Source of the DNA: Tabrizicola sp. TH137
Lineage (GTDB): Bacteria > Pseudomonadota > Alphaproteobacteria > Rhodobacterales > Rhodobacteraceae
Reading direction: 5' to 3'
Assembly (NCBI RefSeq): GCF_002855575.1
Contig: NZ_PKRQ01000002.1
Span: forward strand, 620,001-684,000
Length of the DNA: 64,000 nucleotides
Part shown: one piece after another, positions 53,223-63,291 of the stretch
How positions within the stretch are numbered: the stretch's first letter is position 1
How the letters are laid out: every line of letters begins with the position of its first letter
Position numbers and translations under genes: made by a program
The notes under the pieces: model-generated
Told to the model about the DNA's origin: nothing
The model's database searches: none
The model's input: the letters and a program-made list of their open reading frames with translations, nothing else

Positions 53223-54017
53223 TCAGCCGATGCGGCCGGTGATATAGGCTTCGGTCCGGGGGTCGGTCGGGTTGGTGAAGATATGGCCCGTCTCGCCATA
53301 TTCGACGAGGCTGCCCAGATGGAAAAAGGCCGTGCGCTGCGACACGCGGGCGGCCTGCTGCATGGAATGGGTCACGATCACGACCGAGAACTGGGCGCGC
53401 AATTCGTCGATCAACTCTTCCACCTGGGCCGTGGCGATGGGGTCGAGGGCGGAGCAGGGTTCGTCCATCAGCAGCACTTCGGGCGAGGTGGCAACGGCGC
53501 GGGCGATGCAGAGCCGCTGCTGCTGACCGCCCGAGAGGCCGGTGCCGGGGGCGGTGAGACGGTCCTTCACCTCATTCCACAGCGCGGCCTTGCGCAGCGA
53601 GGTTTCGACGATCTCGTCGAGATCCGCCTTGCTGCGGGCAAGGCCATGGATCTTGGGGCCATAGGCCACATTCTCGTAGATCGACTTCGGAAAGGGGTTC
53701 GGCTTCTGGAACACCATCCCCACCTTGGCGCGCAGTTGCACGGGATCGACGCGGGGGTCGTAGATGTCCTGCCCGTCCATCTCGATCCGGCCGGTGACGC
53801 GGGCGCTGGCCACGGTGTCATTCATCCGGTTCAGGCAGCGCAGGAAGGTGGATTTCCCGCAGCCCGAGGGGCCGATGAAGGCCGTCACCGTCTTGTCGAG
53901 GATATCGACATCGACATCCTTCAGCGCGTGGTTCGTCCCGTAATGGACCTGCACGCCGCGGGCCGTCATCTTGGCGGTTTCTGTCACGACTCTCTCCGTC
54001 AGACGCATGTCGTTCAT
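53223..54017 (-). CDS. pstB: phosphate ABC transporter ATP-binding protein
   Basis: 264 residues. Walker [21 protein letters not shown]-loop [21 protein letters not shown], signature [15 protein letters not shown], Walker [16 protein letters not shown] and switch [17 protein letters not shown] are all present. Start could also be M17 ([11 protein letters not shown]). Confidence 0.97.
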   Translation of the reverse strand: MNDMRLTERVVTETAKMTARGVQVHYGTNHALKDVDVDILDKTVTAFIGPSGCGKSTFLRCLNRMNDTVASARVTGRIEMDGQDIYDPRVDPVQLRAKVGMVFQKPNPFPKSIYENVAYGPKIHGLARSKADLDEIVETSLRKAALWNEVKDRLTAPGTGLSGGQQQRLCIARAVATSPEVLLMDEPCSALDPIATAQVEELIDELRAQFSVVIVTHSMQQAARVSQRTAFFHLGSLVEYGETGHIFTNPTDPRTEAYITGRIG

Positions 54018-54028
54018 GGGGGTCCCCT

Positions 54029-55378
54029 TTACCAGCGCCGCTCGAAGCGGCGGCGGAGTATGATGGCGAGGGCGTTCATGGCCAGAAGGAAGGCCAGAAG
54101 CACGATGATGGCGCCCGAGGCGCGTTCCACGAAGGCGGGATCGGCGCGCTGGGTCCAGCTATAGACCTGCACCGGCAGGGCGGCGGCGGGGTCAAGCAGG
54201 CCCTGCGGCGGCGCGCCGGGGAAATCGCGCACGAAGGCCACCATCCCGATCAGGAGGAGCGGGGCGGATTCGCCAAGCGCGCGGGCAAGGCCAAGGATGG
54301 TGCCGGTCAGGATGCCGGGCATGGCCAGCGGCAGGACATGGTGAAAGATCGCCTGCATCTTCGAGGCCCCCACCCCCAGCGCCGCGTCGCGGATCGAGGG
54401 CGGCACGGCCTTCAGGCTGGCGCGGGTGGCGATGATGATGGTGGGCAGCGTCATCAGCGTCAGCACCAGCCCCCCCACCAGCGGCGCGGATTGCGGCAGG
54501 CCGAGGATATTGATGAAGAGCGCCAGCGCGAGGATGCCATAGACGATGGAGGGCACGGCGGCGAGGTTGGCGATGTTGATCTCGATCAGGTCGGTCCAGC
54601 GATTCCTGGGCGCCAGTTCCTCCAGATAGATCGAGGCGGCCACGCCGATGGGCAGCGACAGGACCAGCACCACAACCATCATATAGGCCGAGCCGAGGAT
54701 GGCGACACCCAGACCCGCCGCCTCGGGCCGCAGTTCCGAGGCATCGGGGCGGGTCAGGAAGCCCGCATTGCCCTGCGTCCCAATCAGCCCCGCAGCGGCC
54801 ATGCGATCGGCAAGGTCAAGCTGTGCCGGGGTGACATTGGCATCGCGGGCCGCGCTTTCGCGGGTCACCCGGCCCTTGAAATAGCCGTCGATGCGCGAGG
54901 TGGCGAGCGCCCGGAAGGTGAGGGTCTGCCCCACCAGCGAGGGATCGGCGAGGACGGCCGTGCGCAGGTCGGCGGCGGCCTCCTTGGACAGCAGGCCCGT
55001 CACCTCCTTTTCCGACAGGGCATCGGTGGCGATGCCCTTTTCGGCCAGGGCCGCGATCAGCGCCGCCTCAAGCAGCTTGCCATAGCCCAGCGTGGTGACC
55101 TGCCGCATCTCTTCGGGGTTGCGGTTCCCCTCCTTGTCCAGCAGCGCCGCGTCCAGCGTGACGGGAACCGTGATCCAGGTCTGGCGAAAGGCCGAAAGCC
55201 CGTTGCCAAGGACCGATGTCAGCAGGACCACCAGCGCCAGCAGCCCCAGGCCGACGGCAGAGAGGCCCAGCAGGCGGAAGCGGCGTTCCGAAGCGTTGCG
55301 GCGGCGGGTGCGGGCATCGGGCGCGATCAGCGAGGCGCCCTTCGCAGGCGCCGGCGCGGCCAGGGAAGGCGCGGTCAT
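54029..55378 (-). CDS. pstA: phosphate ABC transporter permease PstA
   Basis: 449 residues, longer than E. coli PstA because of an N-terminal DUF3333-type region (near 30-230: [41 protein letters not shown] ...). The permease core has [52 protein letters not shown] and [30 protein letters not shown]. The extension is usual in alphaproteobacteria. Overlaps pstC by four bases. Confidence 0.95.
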   Translation of the reverse strand: MTAPSLAAPAPAKGASLIAPDARTRRRNASERRFRLLGLSAVGLGLLALVVLLTSVLGNGLSAFRQTWITVPVTLDAALLDKEGNRNPEEMRQVTTLGYGKLLEAALIAALAEKGIATDALSEKEVTGLLSKEAAADLRTAVLADPSLVGQTLTFRALATSRIDGYFKGRVTRESAARDANVTPAQLDLADRMAAAGLIGTQGNAGFLTRPDASELRPEAAGLGVAILGSAYMMVVVLVLSLPIGVAASIYLEELAPRNRWTDLIEINIANLAAVPSIVYGILALALFINILGLPQSAPLVGGLVLTLMTLPTIIIATRASLKAVPPSIRDAALGVGASKMQAIFHHVLPLAMPGILTGTILGLARALGESAPLLLIGMVAFVRDFPGAPPQGLLDPAAALPVQVYSWTQRADPAFVERASGAIIVLLAFLLAMNALAIILRRRFERRW

Positions 55379-56835
55379 TCGTACTGCTCCCGATATTTGC
55401 GGACGATGTAGAGCGCGAGGACATTCAGCCCCAACGTGAAGACGAAGAGCGTGAGGCCAAGCGCGAAGGCCACCAGCGTTTCAGGGCTGGCGAATTCGGT
55501 GTCGCCCGTAAGCTGGCTCACGATCTTGACCGTGACGGTGGTCATTGCCTCGAAGGGGTTGAGGTCCAGCTTCGCCGCCGCCCCCGCGCCAAGGACGACG
55601 ATCATCGTCTCGCCGATGGCGCGGCTGGCGGCCATCAGGATCGCCCCCACGATGCCGGGAAGGGCGGCAGGAAAGACCACCTGGCGGATGGTTTCGGATT
55701 GCGTCGCGCCGATGGCGTAGGACCCGTCGCGCAGGGCCTGCGGCACGGCGTTGATGATGTCATCCGACAGGGACGAGACATAGGGGATCAGCATGATGCC
55801 CATGACCACCCCCGCCGTCATCACCGAAGAGGAACTGTCACCCAGTCCCATTGGCTGGGCGAACCAGTCGCGCAGGAAGGGGCCGACCGTCATCAGCGCA
55901 AAAAGGCCATAGACGATGGAGGGGATGCCGGCGAGGATCTCGATTGCCGGTTTCGCCACCGCGCGCAGGGCGGGGCTTGCATATTCCGACAGGTAGATCG
56001 CCGCCATCAGCCCGATCGGCACCGCAACCAAAAGCGCGATGGCCGACACATAGAGCGTTCCCCAGAGCAGCGGCCAGAGGCCGAGATCGGACCCGCCGCC
56101 GAATTTGGGCGACCAGGTCAGCGACAGGAAGAAATCCCGCGCGGGGTAAAGCTGGAAGAAATGCCAGCTTTCGAAGACCAGCGAAAAGATGATGCCCGCC
56201 GTGGTGAGGATCGCGATGGAGGAGGCCGCGATCAGCAGCACCTGCATCACCCGTTCCACCACATTGCGGGCGCGGAACTGCGGCGTCACGCGCCAGAGCG
56301 CCAGCAGGAACCCCGCCACCGCCAGGGCCAGCACCGCCACCGCCATCGCCCCCTGCCCCGTCGCCATGGACTGGCGATAGACCAGCGCCGCCCCGGCCAC
56401 ATGGGCCGAGATCGGCGCGGCCAGTGCCACATTCACCTCTGCAAGCCGCGCCTTCAGCGCCTCGGGCTGACTGGCCAGGGCGACGATCTCGCCCTCATTC
56501 GCTGTGCCGGAGGCGACGAGCACCTCCATCCCTTCGGCGATGCGGCGGATATCGGCCATGACCAGTTCGCGCGACGACCCGGCGCCGATGTCTTCGGGCA
56601 GGATCAGGGCCAGCGTGCTGCGTTCCACCGCCAGAGGCTGCACGATCAGCCAGACCAGCATCAGCAGCGCGGCAGGCACCGCCGCCGCCAGCGCCACGGC
56701 CTGCCCGTAATAGGCCGGCAGCGAATGCAGGTCGCGCGCATCGCCGCGCACGGCGGCCAGCGCCCGCTGGCGCCCCGCGACGAAGCCAAGGCCCGCAAGC
56801 CCGATCAGAAGAAGAAGGAGAAGGCCAAGGCTCAT
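55375..56835 (-). CDS. pstC: phosphate ABC transporter permease PstC
   Basis: 486 residues. An N-terminal extension of about 200 residues with two membrane spans and a periplasmic part precedes the permease core: LWGTLYVSAIALLVAVPIGLMAAIYLSEYASPALRAVAKPAIEILAGIPSIVYGLFAL and SYAIGATQSETIRQVVFPAALPGIVGAILMAASRAIGETMIVVLGAG. Pairs with PstA in the membrane. Confidence 0.95.
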   Translation of the reverse strand: MSLGLLLLLLIGLAGLGFVAGRQRALAAVRGDARDLHSLPAYYGQAVALAAAVPAALLMLVWLIVQPLAVERSTLALILPEDIGAGSSRELVMADIRRIAEGMEVLVASGTANEGEIVALASQPEALKARLAEVNVALAAPISAHVAGAALVYRQSMATGQGAMAVAVLALAVAGFLLALWRVTPQFRARNVVERVMQVLLIAASSIAILTTAGIIFSLVFESWHFFQLYPARDFFLSLTWSPKFGGGSDLGLWPLLWGTLYVSAIALLVAVPIGLMAAIYLSEYASPALRAVAKPAIEILAGIPSIVYGLFALMTVGPFLRDWFAQPMGLGDSSSSVMTAGVVMGIMLIPYVSSLSDDIINAVPQALRDGSYAIGATQSETIRQVVFPAALPGIVGAILMAASRAIGETMIVVLGAGAAAKLDLNPFEAMTTVTVKIVSQLTGDTEFASPETLVAFALGLTLFVFTLGLNVLALYIVRKYREQYE

Positions 56836-56893
56836 GATCCGGTCATCCTGCGATGCGGTAGGGTGGGGGCCGGTCTGGCGGGATCGGTCATCC

Positions 56894-57955
56894 TCATTGG
56901 CTCAGCGGTTCCATCGGGCGTTCGGCGGCCACAAGGGCCTGCGTCTCGGCCAGTTTCGGATCGGAGACGAGGCCGTAATCCGCCAGCGGCCCATCCGGCC
57001 CCGCCACCTCGTCGGACAGGAAGAAGGCCACATATTCCCGCAGGCCCGGGATCACCCCCATATGCGCCAGCTTGACGTAGAAGTAGAGCGGCCGGGACAC
57101 CGGATAGTCGCCCGAGGCGATGGTTTCCACCGATGGCATCACGCCGCTCATCGGATAGACGCGCAGCCGGTCGGTATTGGACTGGTAGAAGGACAGGCCG
57201 AAGACGCCGATCCCCACGGGGTTGGACTGCACCCGCGCCAGCGTTTCGGTATAGTCGCCGTCGATATCGACCGACAGGCCATCGGTGCGCAGGTCGAGAC
57301 AGGCCTCGTCGGCGGCCTTCTTCTTCGCCTCCTCATCCCCCTCGGCGGTGGCGGCGTAAAGGTCATGCGCCCCCGTCTCCTTGCAGCCCGCCAGAAGGAC
57401 GTTGTGGTCAAAGACCTCGCGCGTGCCATGCTTGGTGCCGGGAATGAAGGCGAGGATCTCCTGCGACGGGAAGGCGGGGTTCACCTCGGCCCAGTCGCGC
57501 AGGCGGTTCTCGACCAGCGCACCGTCCTGCACGATCCGGGCGCCCAGGGCGCGATACCAATCGGCGGGGGTGAAGGCGAAATCGGGCTGGTCGCGCAAGG
57601 CGGCAAAGACGATGCCGTCATAGCCGAAGCGGACCTCCATCACCCCGGTCACGCCATTGGCATTGCAGAGGTCGATATCAGATTGCTTGATCCGGCTGGA
57701 GGAATTGGCGATGTCGATGGTCCCCTCGCCCAGCCCTTCGCACAGCTTCTTGCGCCCTGCCCCCGACCCGCCGCCTTCCACCACGGGGGTCGGATGTTCG
57801 AAATTCTCGCCGAAGAGTTCGGCCACGATGGTCGCATAGGGCAGCACGGTGGAACTGCCCGCGATCTGGATATTGTCCCGCGCGGCGGCAGGCGCGGCGA
57901 GGCAAAGCGCCGCCAGCAGGGCGGTGACGGCAGGGAAAGGCAGGCGGCTGGACAT
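56894..57955 (-). CDS. pstS: periplasmic phosphate-binding protein PstS
   Basis: 353 residues. Signal peptide near LPFPAVTALLAALCLAAPAAA; then DNIQIAGSSTVLPYATIVAELFGE (SSTV binds phosphate), GGGSGAGRKKLCEG, and DIANSSSRIKQSDIDLC. First gene of the pst operon, with a Pho box 61 bp upstream of its ATG. Confidence 0.95.
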   Translation of the reverse strand: MSSRLPFPAVTALLAALCLAAPAAARDNIQIAGSSTVLPYATIVAELFGENFEHPTPVVEGGGSGAGRKKLCEGLGEGTIDIANSSSRIKQSDIDLCNANGVTGVMEVRFGYDGIVFAALRDQPDFAFTPADWYRALGARIVQDGALVENRLRDWAEVNPAFPSQEILAFIPGTKHGTREVFDHNVLLAGCKETGAHDLYAATAEGDEEAKKKAADEACLDLRTDGLSVDIDGDYTETLARVQSNPVGIGVFGLSFYQSNTDRLRVYPMSGVMPSVETIASGDYPVSRPLYFYVKLAHMGVIPGLREYVAFFLSDEVAGPDGPLADYGLVSDPKLAETQALVAAERPMEPLSQ

Positions 57956-58016
57956 GCGGACTCCGTCTGGGGTCGCGCCATCAGGGTCAGGAGAGCCCGG
58001 GGACGCGCGCGCCTTT

Positions 58017-58056
58017 TGCGACAGCTTTGTAACAGTTCGATGACAATGCCGTCACA
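58017..58056 (-). promoter_or_regulatory. Pho box with four 11-bp repeats upstream of pstS
   Basis: On the minus strand TGTGACG, TGTCATC, TGTTACA and TGTCGCA follow each other with 4-nt spacers, an exact 11-bp periodicity. This matches the PhoB direct-repeat consensus CTGTCAT-N4-CTGTCA. Four units allow two PhoB dimers. The site lies between phoR and pstS, so pstSCAB-phoU-phoB is autoregulated separately from phoR. Confidence 0.9.
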
Positions 58057-58106
58057 TCACCCGCCGCCAGCCCCTGCCGCCCGTCCTGCACCCTGCGGTG
58101 CCGGGG

Positions 58107-59126
58107 TCAGGTTTCGGGGAAGATCACGCTGAAAACGCTGCCCTTTCCCCGCTCGCTTTCAATCCGGATGCGACCGCGATGGCGTTGCAGGATATGTTTC
58201 ACAATGGCCAGACCCAGCCCCGTCCCGCCCTTCTCGCGCGAGCGGTGGCCGTCCACGCGATAGAATCGCTCGGTCAGCCGGGGGATATGGACCGCGTCGA
58301 TCCCTTCGCCCCGGTCGATCACATCCACCCGCAGCCCCGGCCCGCGCGGCAGGGATTCGCGCGCCACATGCAGCGTGACCACGCCCCCTGCCCCGCCATA
58401 TTTCACCGCATTCTCGATCAGGTTCACCAGAACCTGCGTGATCTGGTCGGCATCGCCGGGCATGGGCAAAGGCCCCGGCTCGCCGGTGATCTCCAGCCGC
58501 ACCCCGGCCCCGTCGGCCAGCGGGCGCAACCCGTTCGCGGCGCTGGCAATCAGGGATGCCAGATCGACCCGCTCCGTCGGGCGGACACGCTCATCCGCCT
58601 CCACCTTCGACAGGTGCAGAAGATCCGAGATCAGGCGATTCATCCGCCCCGCCTCGCGTTCCATGATGCCCAGAAACCGTTCCCGCGCCGCCGCATCGTC
58701 GCGGGCGGCGCCCTTCAGCGTCTCGATGAATCCCAGCAGCGCGGTCAGCGGCGTGCGCAATTCATGGCTGACATTGGCCACGAAATCGCGGCGCATCTGG
58801 CCCATCTGTTCGGCCTCGGTCACATCCTCGAAGGTCAGGATGGCATGGCCCTCGGCGGGGGCGACGGTGACACGATAGATGATGTCCTGCGACGGGCCGG
58901 GGATGACATGGCGCGCCGTGCCCGTCTCGCCCTCTCCCAGCGCCGCCGCGATGGCCGATTGCAGCGCCGGCTGGCGCAGGGCCAGCAGGTGATGCCGCCC
59001 CTCCACCCCCGGCCCGAACAGCGCAAGGGCCGCCGCATTGGCCGCAAGGATGCGCTCGTCCGGCCCGATGGCCAGCACCGGCAGGGGAATCGCTGCCACG
59101 ATTGTCCGCATCATTTCCGTATACAT
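58107..59126 (-). CDS. phoR: phosphate regulon sensor histidine kinase PhoR, soluble form
   Basis: 339 residues, about 90 fewer than E. coli PhoR. No membrane span is evident: the protein starts with a PAS domain (TIVAAIPLPVLAIGPDERILAANAAALALFGPG ... GHAILTFEDVTEAEQMGQMRRDF). H121 in ANVSHELRTPLTALLGFIETLKG is the phospho-acceptor; N box NLIENAVKYGGAG, G boxes DRGEGID and GGTGLGLAIVKHI are intact. It phosphorylates PhoB. First in the Pho gene set. Confidence 0.94.
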   Translation of the reverse strand: MYTEMMRTIVAAIPLPVLAIGPDERILAANAAALALFGPGVEGRHHLLALRQPALQSAIAAALGEGETGTARHVIPGPSQDIIYRVTVAPAEGHAILTFEDVTEAEQMGQMRRDFVANVSHELRTPLTALLGFIETLKGAARDDAAARERFLGIMEREAGRMNRLISDLLHLSKVEADERVRPTERVDLASLIASAANGLRPLADGAGVRLEITGEPGPLPMPGDADQITQVLVNLIENAVKYGGAGGVVTLHVARESLPRGPGLRVDVIDRGEGIDAVHIPRLTERFYRVDGHRSREKGGTGLGLAIVKHILQRHRGRIRIESERGKGSVFSVIFPET

Positions 59127-59198
59127 GCCACGCTCCTGCCGTGTTCCGCCCTCATAGCATGGAGAATCCGATAGGCCAGCGCAGAAGGGGCGGGCGTC

Positions 59199-59603
59199 AT
59201 GCAGACGGGTGGACAGGAGCAGCTTCCCTCGCGGCCAAGGCCGCCGCGGAGCACGGCTGCGCGCCGGACGCGCGCCCCGCAGGTGCGCACGGGCGAGGTG
59301 GCAGAGACCCCGACCCGTGCCATCGTGCTGGGCTATCCGGCACAGCCGCCCGAAAGCATCGCGGTGGACGGGCCGGACAAGATCGACGCCGTCCTCCTGG
59401 CGACGATGGCGCCGGACAAGGTGATCTGCCCGCTCTTTTCCGAAAACTACGACGCGCTGGTCGTGGCGCAGCTTCTCACCAAGCTTGGCTTCAACGGCAC
59501 GCTGGTCGTGGTCGCGCCCGACCTGCCCAATCCCCGCATGGTAGAGCGTGAAATCCGCAACCAGGCGGGCGGCATCAAGGTTGCGGTCGTCCTCCGCCCC
59601 TGA
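59199..59603 (+). CDS. hypothetical protein, receiver-like alpha/beta fold
   Basis: 134 residues. A basic, Pro/Arg-rich N-terminus (SRPRPPRSTAARRTRAPQVRTG) precedes a compact domain: RAIVLGYPAQPPESI, DAVLLATMAPDKVICPLFSENYDALVVAQLLTKLGFNGTLVVVAPDLPNPRMVEREIRNQAGGIKVAVVLRP. The alternating strands and helices recall a response-regulator receiver without the phospho-acceptor Asp. I recall similar unnamed Rhodobacterales proteins but no function. The start is uncertain and may be later than the ATG used. Divergent from phoR, convergent with iolB. Confidence 0.65.
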   Translation: MQTGGQEQLPSRPRPPRSTAARRTRAPQVRTGEVAETPTRAIVLGYPAQPPESIAVDGPDKIDAVLLATMAPDKVICPLFSENYDALVVAQLLTKLGFNGTLVVVAPDLPNPRMVEREIRNQAGGIKVAVVLRP

Positions 59604-59618
59604 ACCGAAGCCTGACCG

Positions 59619-60428
59619 TCACGGATTATCGCGGCGCCAGATCCAGTCATGATCGGGGTCGTTCTGGAATCGCCAGTTGCGGCGCGGCCCGGCCATGACG
59701 TTCAGGTAATAGAGGTCATAGCCGTAGGGCACGCCGCAGGGGTGATGCCCCTTCGGAACCAGGGTCACGTCATGGTCCTTCACCGCCATGGTGACATCGA
59801 GGCTGCCATCCTCGGTATAGACCCGCTGGATGCCGAAGCCCTGCGCCGGATTCAGGCGCATGTAATAGGTCTCTTCCAGATAGGTCATGCGCGGGAAATC
59901 ATCCTCGTCATGGCGGTGGCTCGGATAGCTGGACCAGTTCCCCGCCGGGGTGAAGACCTCGGTCACCAGCAGGCTGTCGGCCACCTCGCGGCCTTCCATC
60001 GCAATGTTGTTGATGAAACGCGTATTGGCCCCCTGCCCGCGCGGGGTGAGTTCGATCCCCTCCGGCCCCAGCCGCCGCACGGGATGATTGCCCTTGCCCG
60101 GCGCCGTGCAGACGGCCAGCACGCAATCGGTGGTCGCTACCGCCGCCCAGTCGCTGCCATTCGGGACATAAAGGCAATGCGGCGGCGTCCTTTCGAAGAC
60201 GCTCATCCGCGCGCCCATCTCGCCGAAGTCCTGCCCGCCTGCCGTGATCTGCGCGCGGCCCTCGACAAGCACGAGGATGGCTTCCCGATCCCCCGTCGCC
60301 TCTGCCGCCGACTGCCCCGGCGTCAGACGATAGAGGCCGAAGCCCACATAGCCCCAGCCCGCGCCTTCCGGCGTGATGTCATGGACCTTGCCATTGGTCC
60401 CCGTCGGTTTCCGCAAAAGCCCGGTCAT
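59619..60428 (-). CDS. iolB: 5-deoxy-glucuronate isomerase
   Basis: 269 residues, bicupin. EAILVLVEGRAQITAGGQDF and the C-terminal metal site SSYPSHRHDEDDFPRMTYLEETYYMRLNPAQGFGIQRVYTEDGSLDVTMAVKDHDVTLVPKGHHPCGVPYGYDLYYLNVMAGPRRNWRF are characteristic. It converts 5-deoxyglucuronate to 5-dehydro-2-deoxygluconate in myo-inositol breakdown. Start MTGLLRKPTG is preceded by GAAGGGCAGGGGA. Confidence 0.96.
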   Translation of the reverse strand: MTGLLRKPTGTNGKVHDITPEGAGWGYVGFGLYRLTPGQSAAEATGDREAILVLVEGRAQITAGGQDFGEMGARMSVFERTPPHCLYVPNGSDWAAVATTDCVLAVCTAPGKGNHPVRRLGPEGIELTPRGQGANTRFINNIAMEGREVADSLLVTEVFTPAGNWSSYPSHRHDEDDFPRMTYLEETYYMRLNPAQGFGIQRVYTEDGSLDVTMAVKDHDVTLVPKGHHPCGVPYGYDLYYLNVMAGPRRNWRFQNDPDHDWIWRRDNP

Positions 60429-60436
60429 TCCCCTGC

Positions 60437-60507
60437 CCTTCATCTGTTCTCAAATATCCCACGGGGTCAGCCATCGAGTCGCCATCGGTTCGAGACCGAT
60501 GGCTGAC
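60437..60507 (-). repeat. GAGGATATTT-type element (copy 6) preceded by nested alternative hairpins, upstream of iolB
   Basis: Read on the minus strand: an 11-bp stem GTCAGCCATCG / CGATGGCTGAC (60466-60507) encloses a second, 9-bp stem ACCGATGGC / GCCATCGGT (60481-60503). The two share bases, so only one can form at a time. Immediately after come CCCCGTGGGATATTTGAG and AACAGATGAAGG, then the iolB start 9 bp on. The layout (competing hairpins before a start codon) resembles an attenuator or translational control element inside the iol operon. Confidence 0.65.
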
Positions 60508-60538
60508 GGGGTGTGAAACCCCCGGTTCCGCCGGGTTG

Positions 60539-61447
60539 TCACAAGAGACCGGCCTCCCGCGACAGCCGTTTCAGCGTCGCAAGGCCCAGCGTCTGGTACA
60601 GCAGCGGGTTGCGGACCTTCGGGTCCTGTTCCGCCTCGATCACGATCCAGGCGTCGCCGCCCTTCCCATAGCCCGCCTTGGCCAGTTGCTGCAAAAGCGG
60701 CGCGAAGTCGATGCCGCCTTCCTGATCGCCCGGCACGGTGAAGGCCCCTTCCACCACGCCCTTCAGGAAGGACCAGCCCTCGGCCCGGACCTTCTCCACC
60801 ACGGCGGGGCGGATGTTCTTGGCGTGGAAATGCTTCACCCGGCCGATATGGCGGGCCAGCACCGCCACCGGATCGCCGCCGCCAAAGGCGCAATGGCCCG
60901 CATCGAACAGAAGATGAGTATGCGGCCCAGTCGCCGCCATCAGCGCGTCGATCTCTTCGGGGGATTCCACGATGGTCCCCATGTGATGGTGATAGACCAG
61001 CGTCACGCCCTGCCCGGCCAGGTAGGCGGCGAAGGCTTCAAGTTTCGCGCCGAAGTCCTTCATCTCGCTGGCAGAAAGGCGCGGGCGGTCATTGACCGCC
61101 TTGCCCGCATCGCCATGGATGGCATTCGACGTCTCGCAGACGATCATCACGGCGCAGCCATTGTGCTTCAGCTTGGCCAGATGGGGCTGGCAGGCGGCGA
61201 TCTCCGACTCCACCGACCGGACCAGAAGCTCCGTCGAATACCAGCCCGAGATGAATTTCAGCCCGTAAGAGGCCAGCAGGGCGCGCAATTCCTCGGGCTC
61301 ATCCGGCCAGCGATGGCCGTTCTCTATGCCGTCAAAGCCGATCTGGCGGCCGGCCTCGTCGAGGATGCGGGTGGTGGCGATATCGGCGCCGATGCTGCGG
61401 TCGTCGTCATTCGCCCAGGCGATGGGATTGGTTCCGAAAAGGATCAT
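60539..61447 (-). CDS. iolE: myo-inosose-2 dehydratase
   Basis: 302 residues, xylose-isomerase-like TIM barrel. [46 protein letters not shown] at the N-terminus is diagnostic. [55 protein letters not shown] and [10 protein letters not shown] provide metal and substrate ligands. It dehydrates 2-keto-myo-inositol. Located between iolD and iolB. Confidence 0.96.
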   Translation of the reverse strand: MILFGTNPIAWANDDDRSIGADIATTRILDEAGRQIGFDGIENGHRWPDEPEELRALLASYGLKFISGWYSTELLVRSVESEIAACQPHLAKLKHNGCAVMIVCETSNAIHGDAGKAVNDRPRLSASEMKDFGAKLEAFAAYLAGQGVTLVYHHHMGTIVESPEEIDALMAATGPHTHLLFDAGHCAFGGGDPVAVLARHIGRVKHFHAKNIRPAVVEKVRAEGWSFLKGVVEGAFTVPGDQEGGIDFAPLLQQLAKAGYGKGGDAWIVIEAEQDPKVRNPLLYQTLGLATLKRLSREAGLL

Positions 61448-61461
61448 GTTCTTTCTCAGCT

Positions 61462-63291
61462 TCAGTCGGCAAGCCGCTGTTTTTCTTTGGCAGATTCGAA
61501 TTTCTCACGCGCCGCCCGCACTTCGGCCCGCGCCGAGACTTCGGGAACGCCCACTTCCCACCAGGTGCCGCCCGCCGCCGTCGAGGGGCCGGGATCGGTG
61601 TCGATGACGATGACGGATGGCACCTCGCCGCCGCGCAATTCGGTGATCTTCGCCTCCAGTTCCGCCACCGACCCGGCCTTCACCGCCCGCGCGCCCATGC
61701 TGGCGGCATGGGCCACGAAGTCGATGGCCGAAGGGTTCACGTGATAGGCGTCGTCCAGCAGGTTGTTGAAAGGCGCGCCGCCGGTATGCTTTTGCAGGCG
61801 GTTGATGCAGCCATAGCCGCGGTTGTCGGTGATGACGACGGTGAAGGGCAGGCCCATCATCACCGCCGTGGCCAATTCGCTATTGGCCATCATGTAGCTG
61901 CCATCGCCCACCATGCAGACCACATCCGCATCGGGCCGCGCCATCTTGATCCCCAGCGCCCCCGCAATCTCATACCCCATGCAGGAGAAACCGTATTCCA
62001 TGTGATAGCCGCCCGGCGCGGCATCCCAGATCTTGTGCAACTCGCCCGGCATGGTGCCCGCCGCGCCCATCACGATGGTCGCCGGGCCAGAGGCGCGCTG
62101 CACCGCACCCACCACCTGCATGTCGGTGGGCAGGGCGTTGCCCGCCGCAGGGGCCGCCTTGACCGCCGCCTTGGCCGCCGCCCAATCCGCCTTCAGCCGC
62201 GCATCGGGGGCGGCAAAGCGCAGGCCCTTGATCGCCCCGCCCAGCCGTTCCAGCGCGACCCGCGCATCGGACACAAGGCTGATCGCGCCATGCTTGCCCG
62301 CATCATAGGGCTGCACATTGATGGAAAGGATGCGGCGCGCGGGGTTCTTGAACAGCGACCAGGACCCCGTGGTGAAATCCTGGAACCGCGTGCCAAGGCC
62401 GATCACCAGATCGGCGCTTTCGCAGATGATATTGGCCGAAGAGGCGCCGGTCACGCCCACGGGGCCGAAGTTCAGATCATGGTCATGCGCCAAGGCCGAC
62501 TTGCCCGCCTGGGTTTCCACCACCGGGATGCCATGTTCGGCGGCAAATCCGGCCAGCGCCGCCTCGGCCCCCGAATAGATCACGCCGCCGCCCGCCACGA
62601 TCACCGGCGCTTTCGCCGCCTTGATCGCCGCGATGGCCGCCTCCAGTTCCGCCTGATCGGGCTCCGGGCGGCGGATGCGCCAGACCTTGGGGGTGAAGAA
62701 GCTTTCAGGGTAATCATAGGCCTCGGCCTGCACGTCCTGACAGAAGGCCAGCGTGACAGGCCCGCATTCCGCCGGGTCCGTCATCACCCGCAGGGCGCGG
62801 GGCAGCGCGGTCAGAATATGTTCGGGCCGCGTGATGCGGTCGAAATAGCGGCTGACGGGGCGGAAGCAGTCATTCGCACTCACCGTGCCATCGGCGAAAT
62901 CCTCCACCTGTTGAAGCACAGGGTCGGGCGCGCGATTGGCAAAGACATCGCCGGGGATGATCAGCAGCGGCAGGCGGTTCACATAGGCCAGCGCGGCGGC
63001 GGTCACCACATTGGTCGCGCCGGGGCCGATGGAGGTGGTCACCGCCATGGCCTTGCGCCGCTTTTGCGCCTTGGCATAGGCGATGGCGGTATGGGCCATG
63101 GTCTGTTCGTTATGCCCGCGCCAGGTGGGAAAGACGTCGCGCGCACCATGCAGCGCCTCGCCCAGGCCTGCCACATTGCCATGGCCGAAGATCGCCCAGA
63201 TGCCTTCGATGAAACGGGTGCCATCCTCGGCCTGCTGGTTGGCCAGCCAACGCACCATGGCCTGCGCTGCGGTCAGTCGGACGGTTGTCAT
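61462..63291 (-). CDS. iolD: 3D-(3,5/4)-trihydroxycyclohexane-1,2-dione acylhydrolase
   Basis: 609 residues, thiamine-diphosphate enzyme. [43 protein letters not shown] at the N-terminus; ThDP/Mg motif [39 protein letters not shown]. It hydrolytically opens the ring in the inositol pathway. Start [20 protein letters not shown] follows GGGGGAGAAAG and overlaps the iolC stop by four bases; iolE follows after 14 bp. Confidence 0.96.
   Translation of the reverse strand: MTTVRLTAAQAMVRWLANQQAEDGTRFIEGIWAIFGHGNVAGLGEALHGARDVFPTWRGHNEQTMAHTAIAYAKAQKRRKAMAVTTSIGPGATNVVTAAALAYVNRLPLLIIPGDVFANRAPDPVLQQVEDFADGTVSANDCFRPVSRYFDRITRPEHILTALPRALRVMTDPAECGPVTLAFCQDVQAEAYDYPESFFTPKVWRIRRPEPDQAELEAAIAAIKAAKAPVIVAGGGVIYSGAEAALAGFAAEHGIPVVETQAGKSALAHDHDLNFGPVGVTGASSANIICESADLVIGLGTRFQDFTTGSWSLFKNPARRILSINVQPYDAGKHGAISLVSDARVALERLGGAIKGLRFAAPDARLKADWAAAKAAVKAAPAAGNALPTDMQVVGAVQRASGPATIVMGAAGTMPGELHKIWDAAPGGYHMEYGFSCMGYEIAGALGIKMARPDADVVCMVGDGSYMMANSELATAVMMGLPFTVVITDNRGYGCINRLQKHTGGAPFNNLLDDAYHVNPSAIDFVAHAASMGARAVKAGSVAELEAKITELRGGEVPSVIVIDTDPGPSTAAGGTWWEVGVPEVSARAEVRAAREKFESAKEKQRLAD

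Noticed and set aside
55216-57075. 619-codon plus-strand frame opposite pstA and pstC
   Set aside because: Antisense shadow; composition dominated by Arg, His and Gln.
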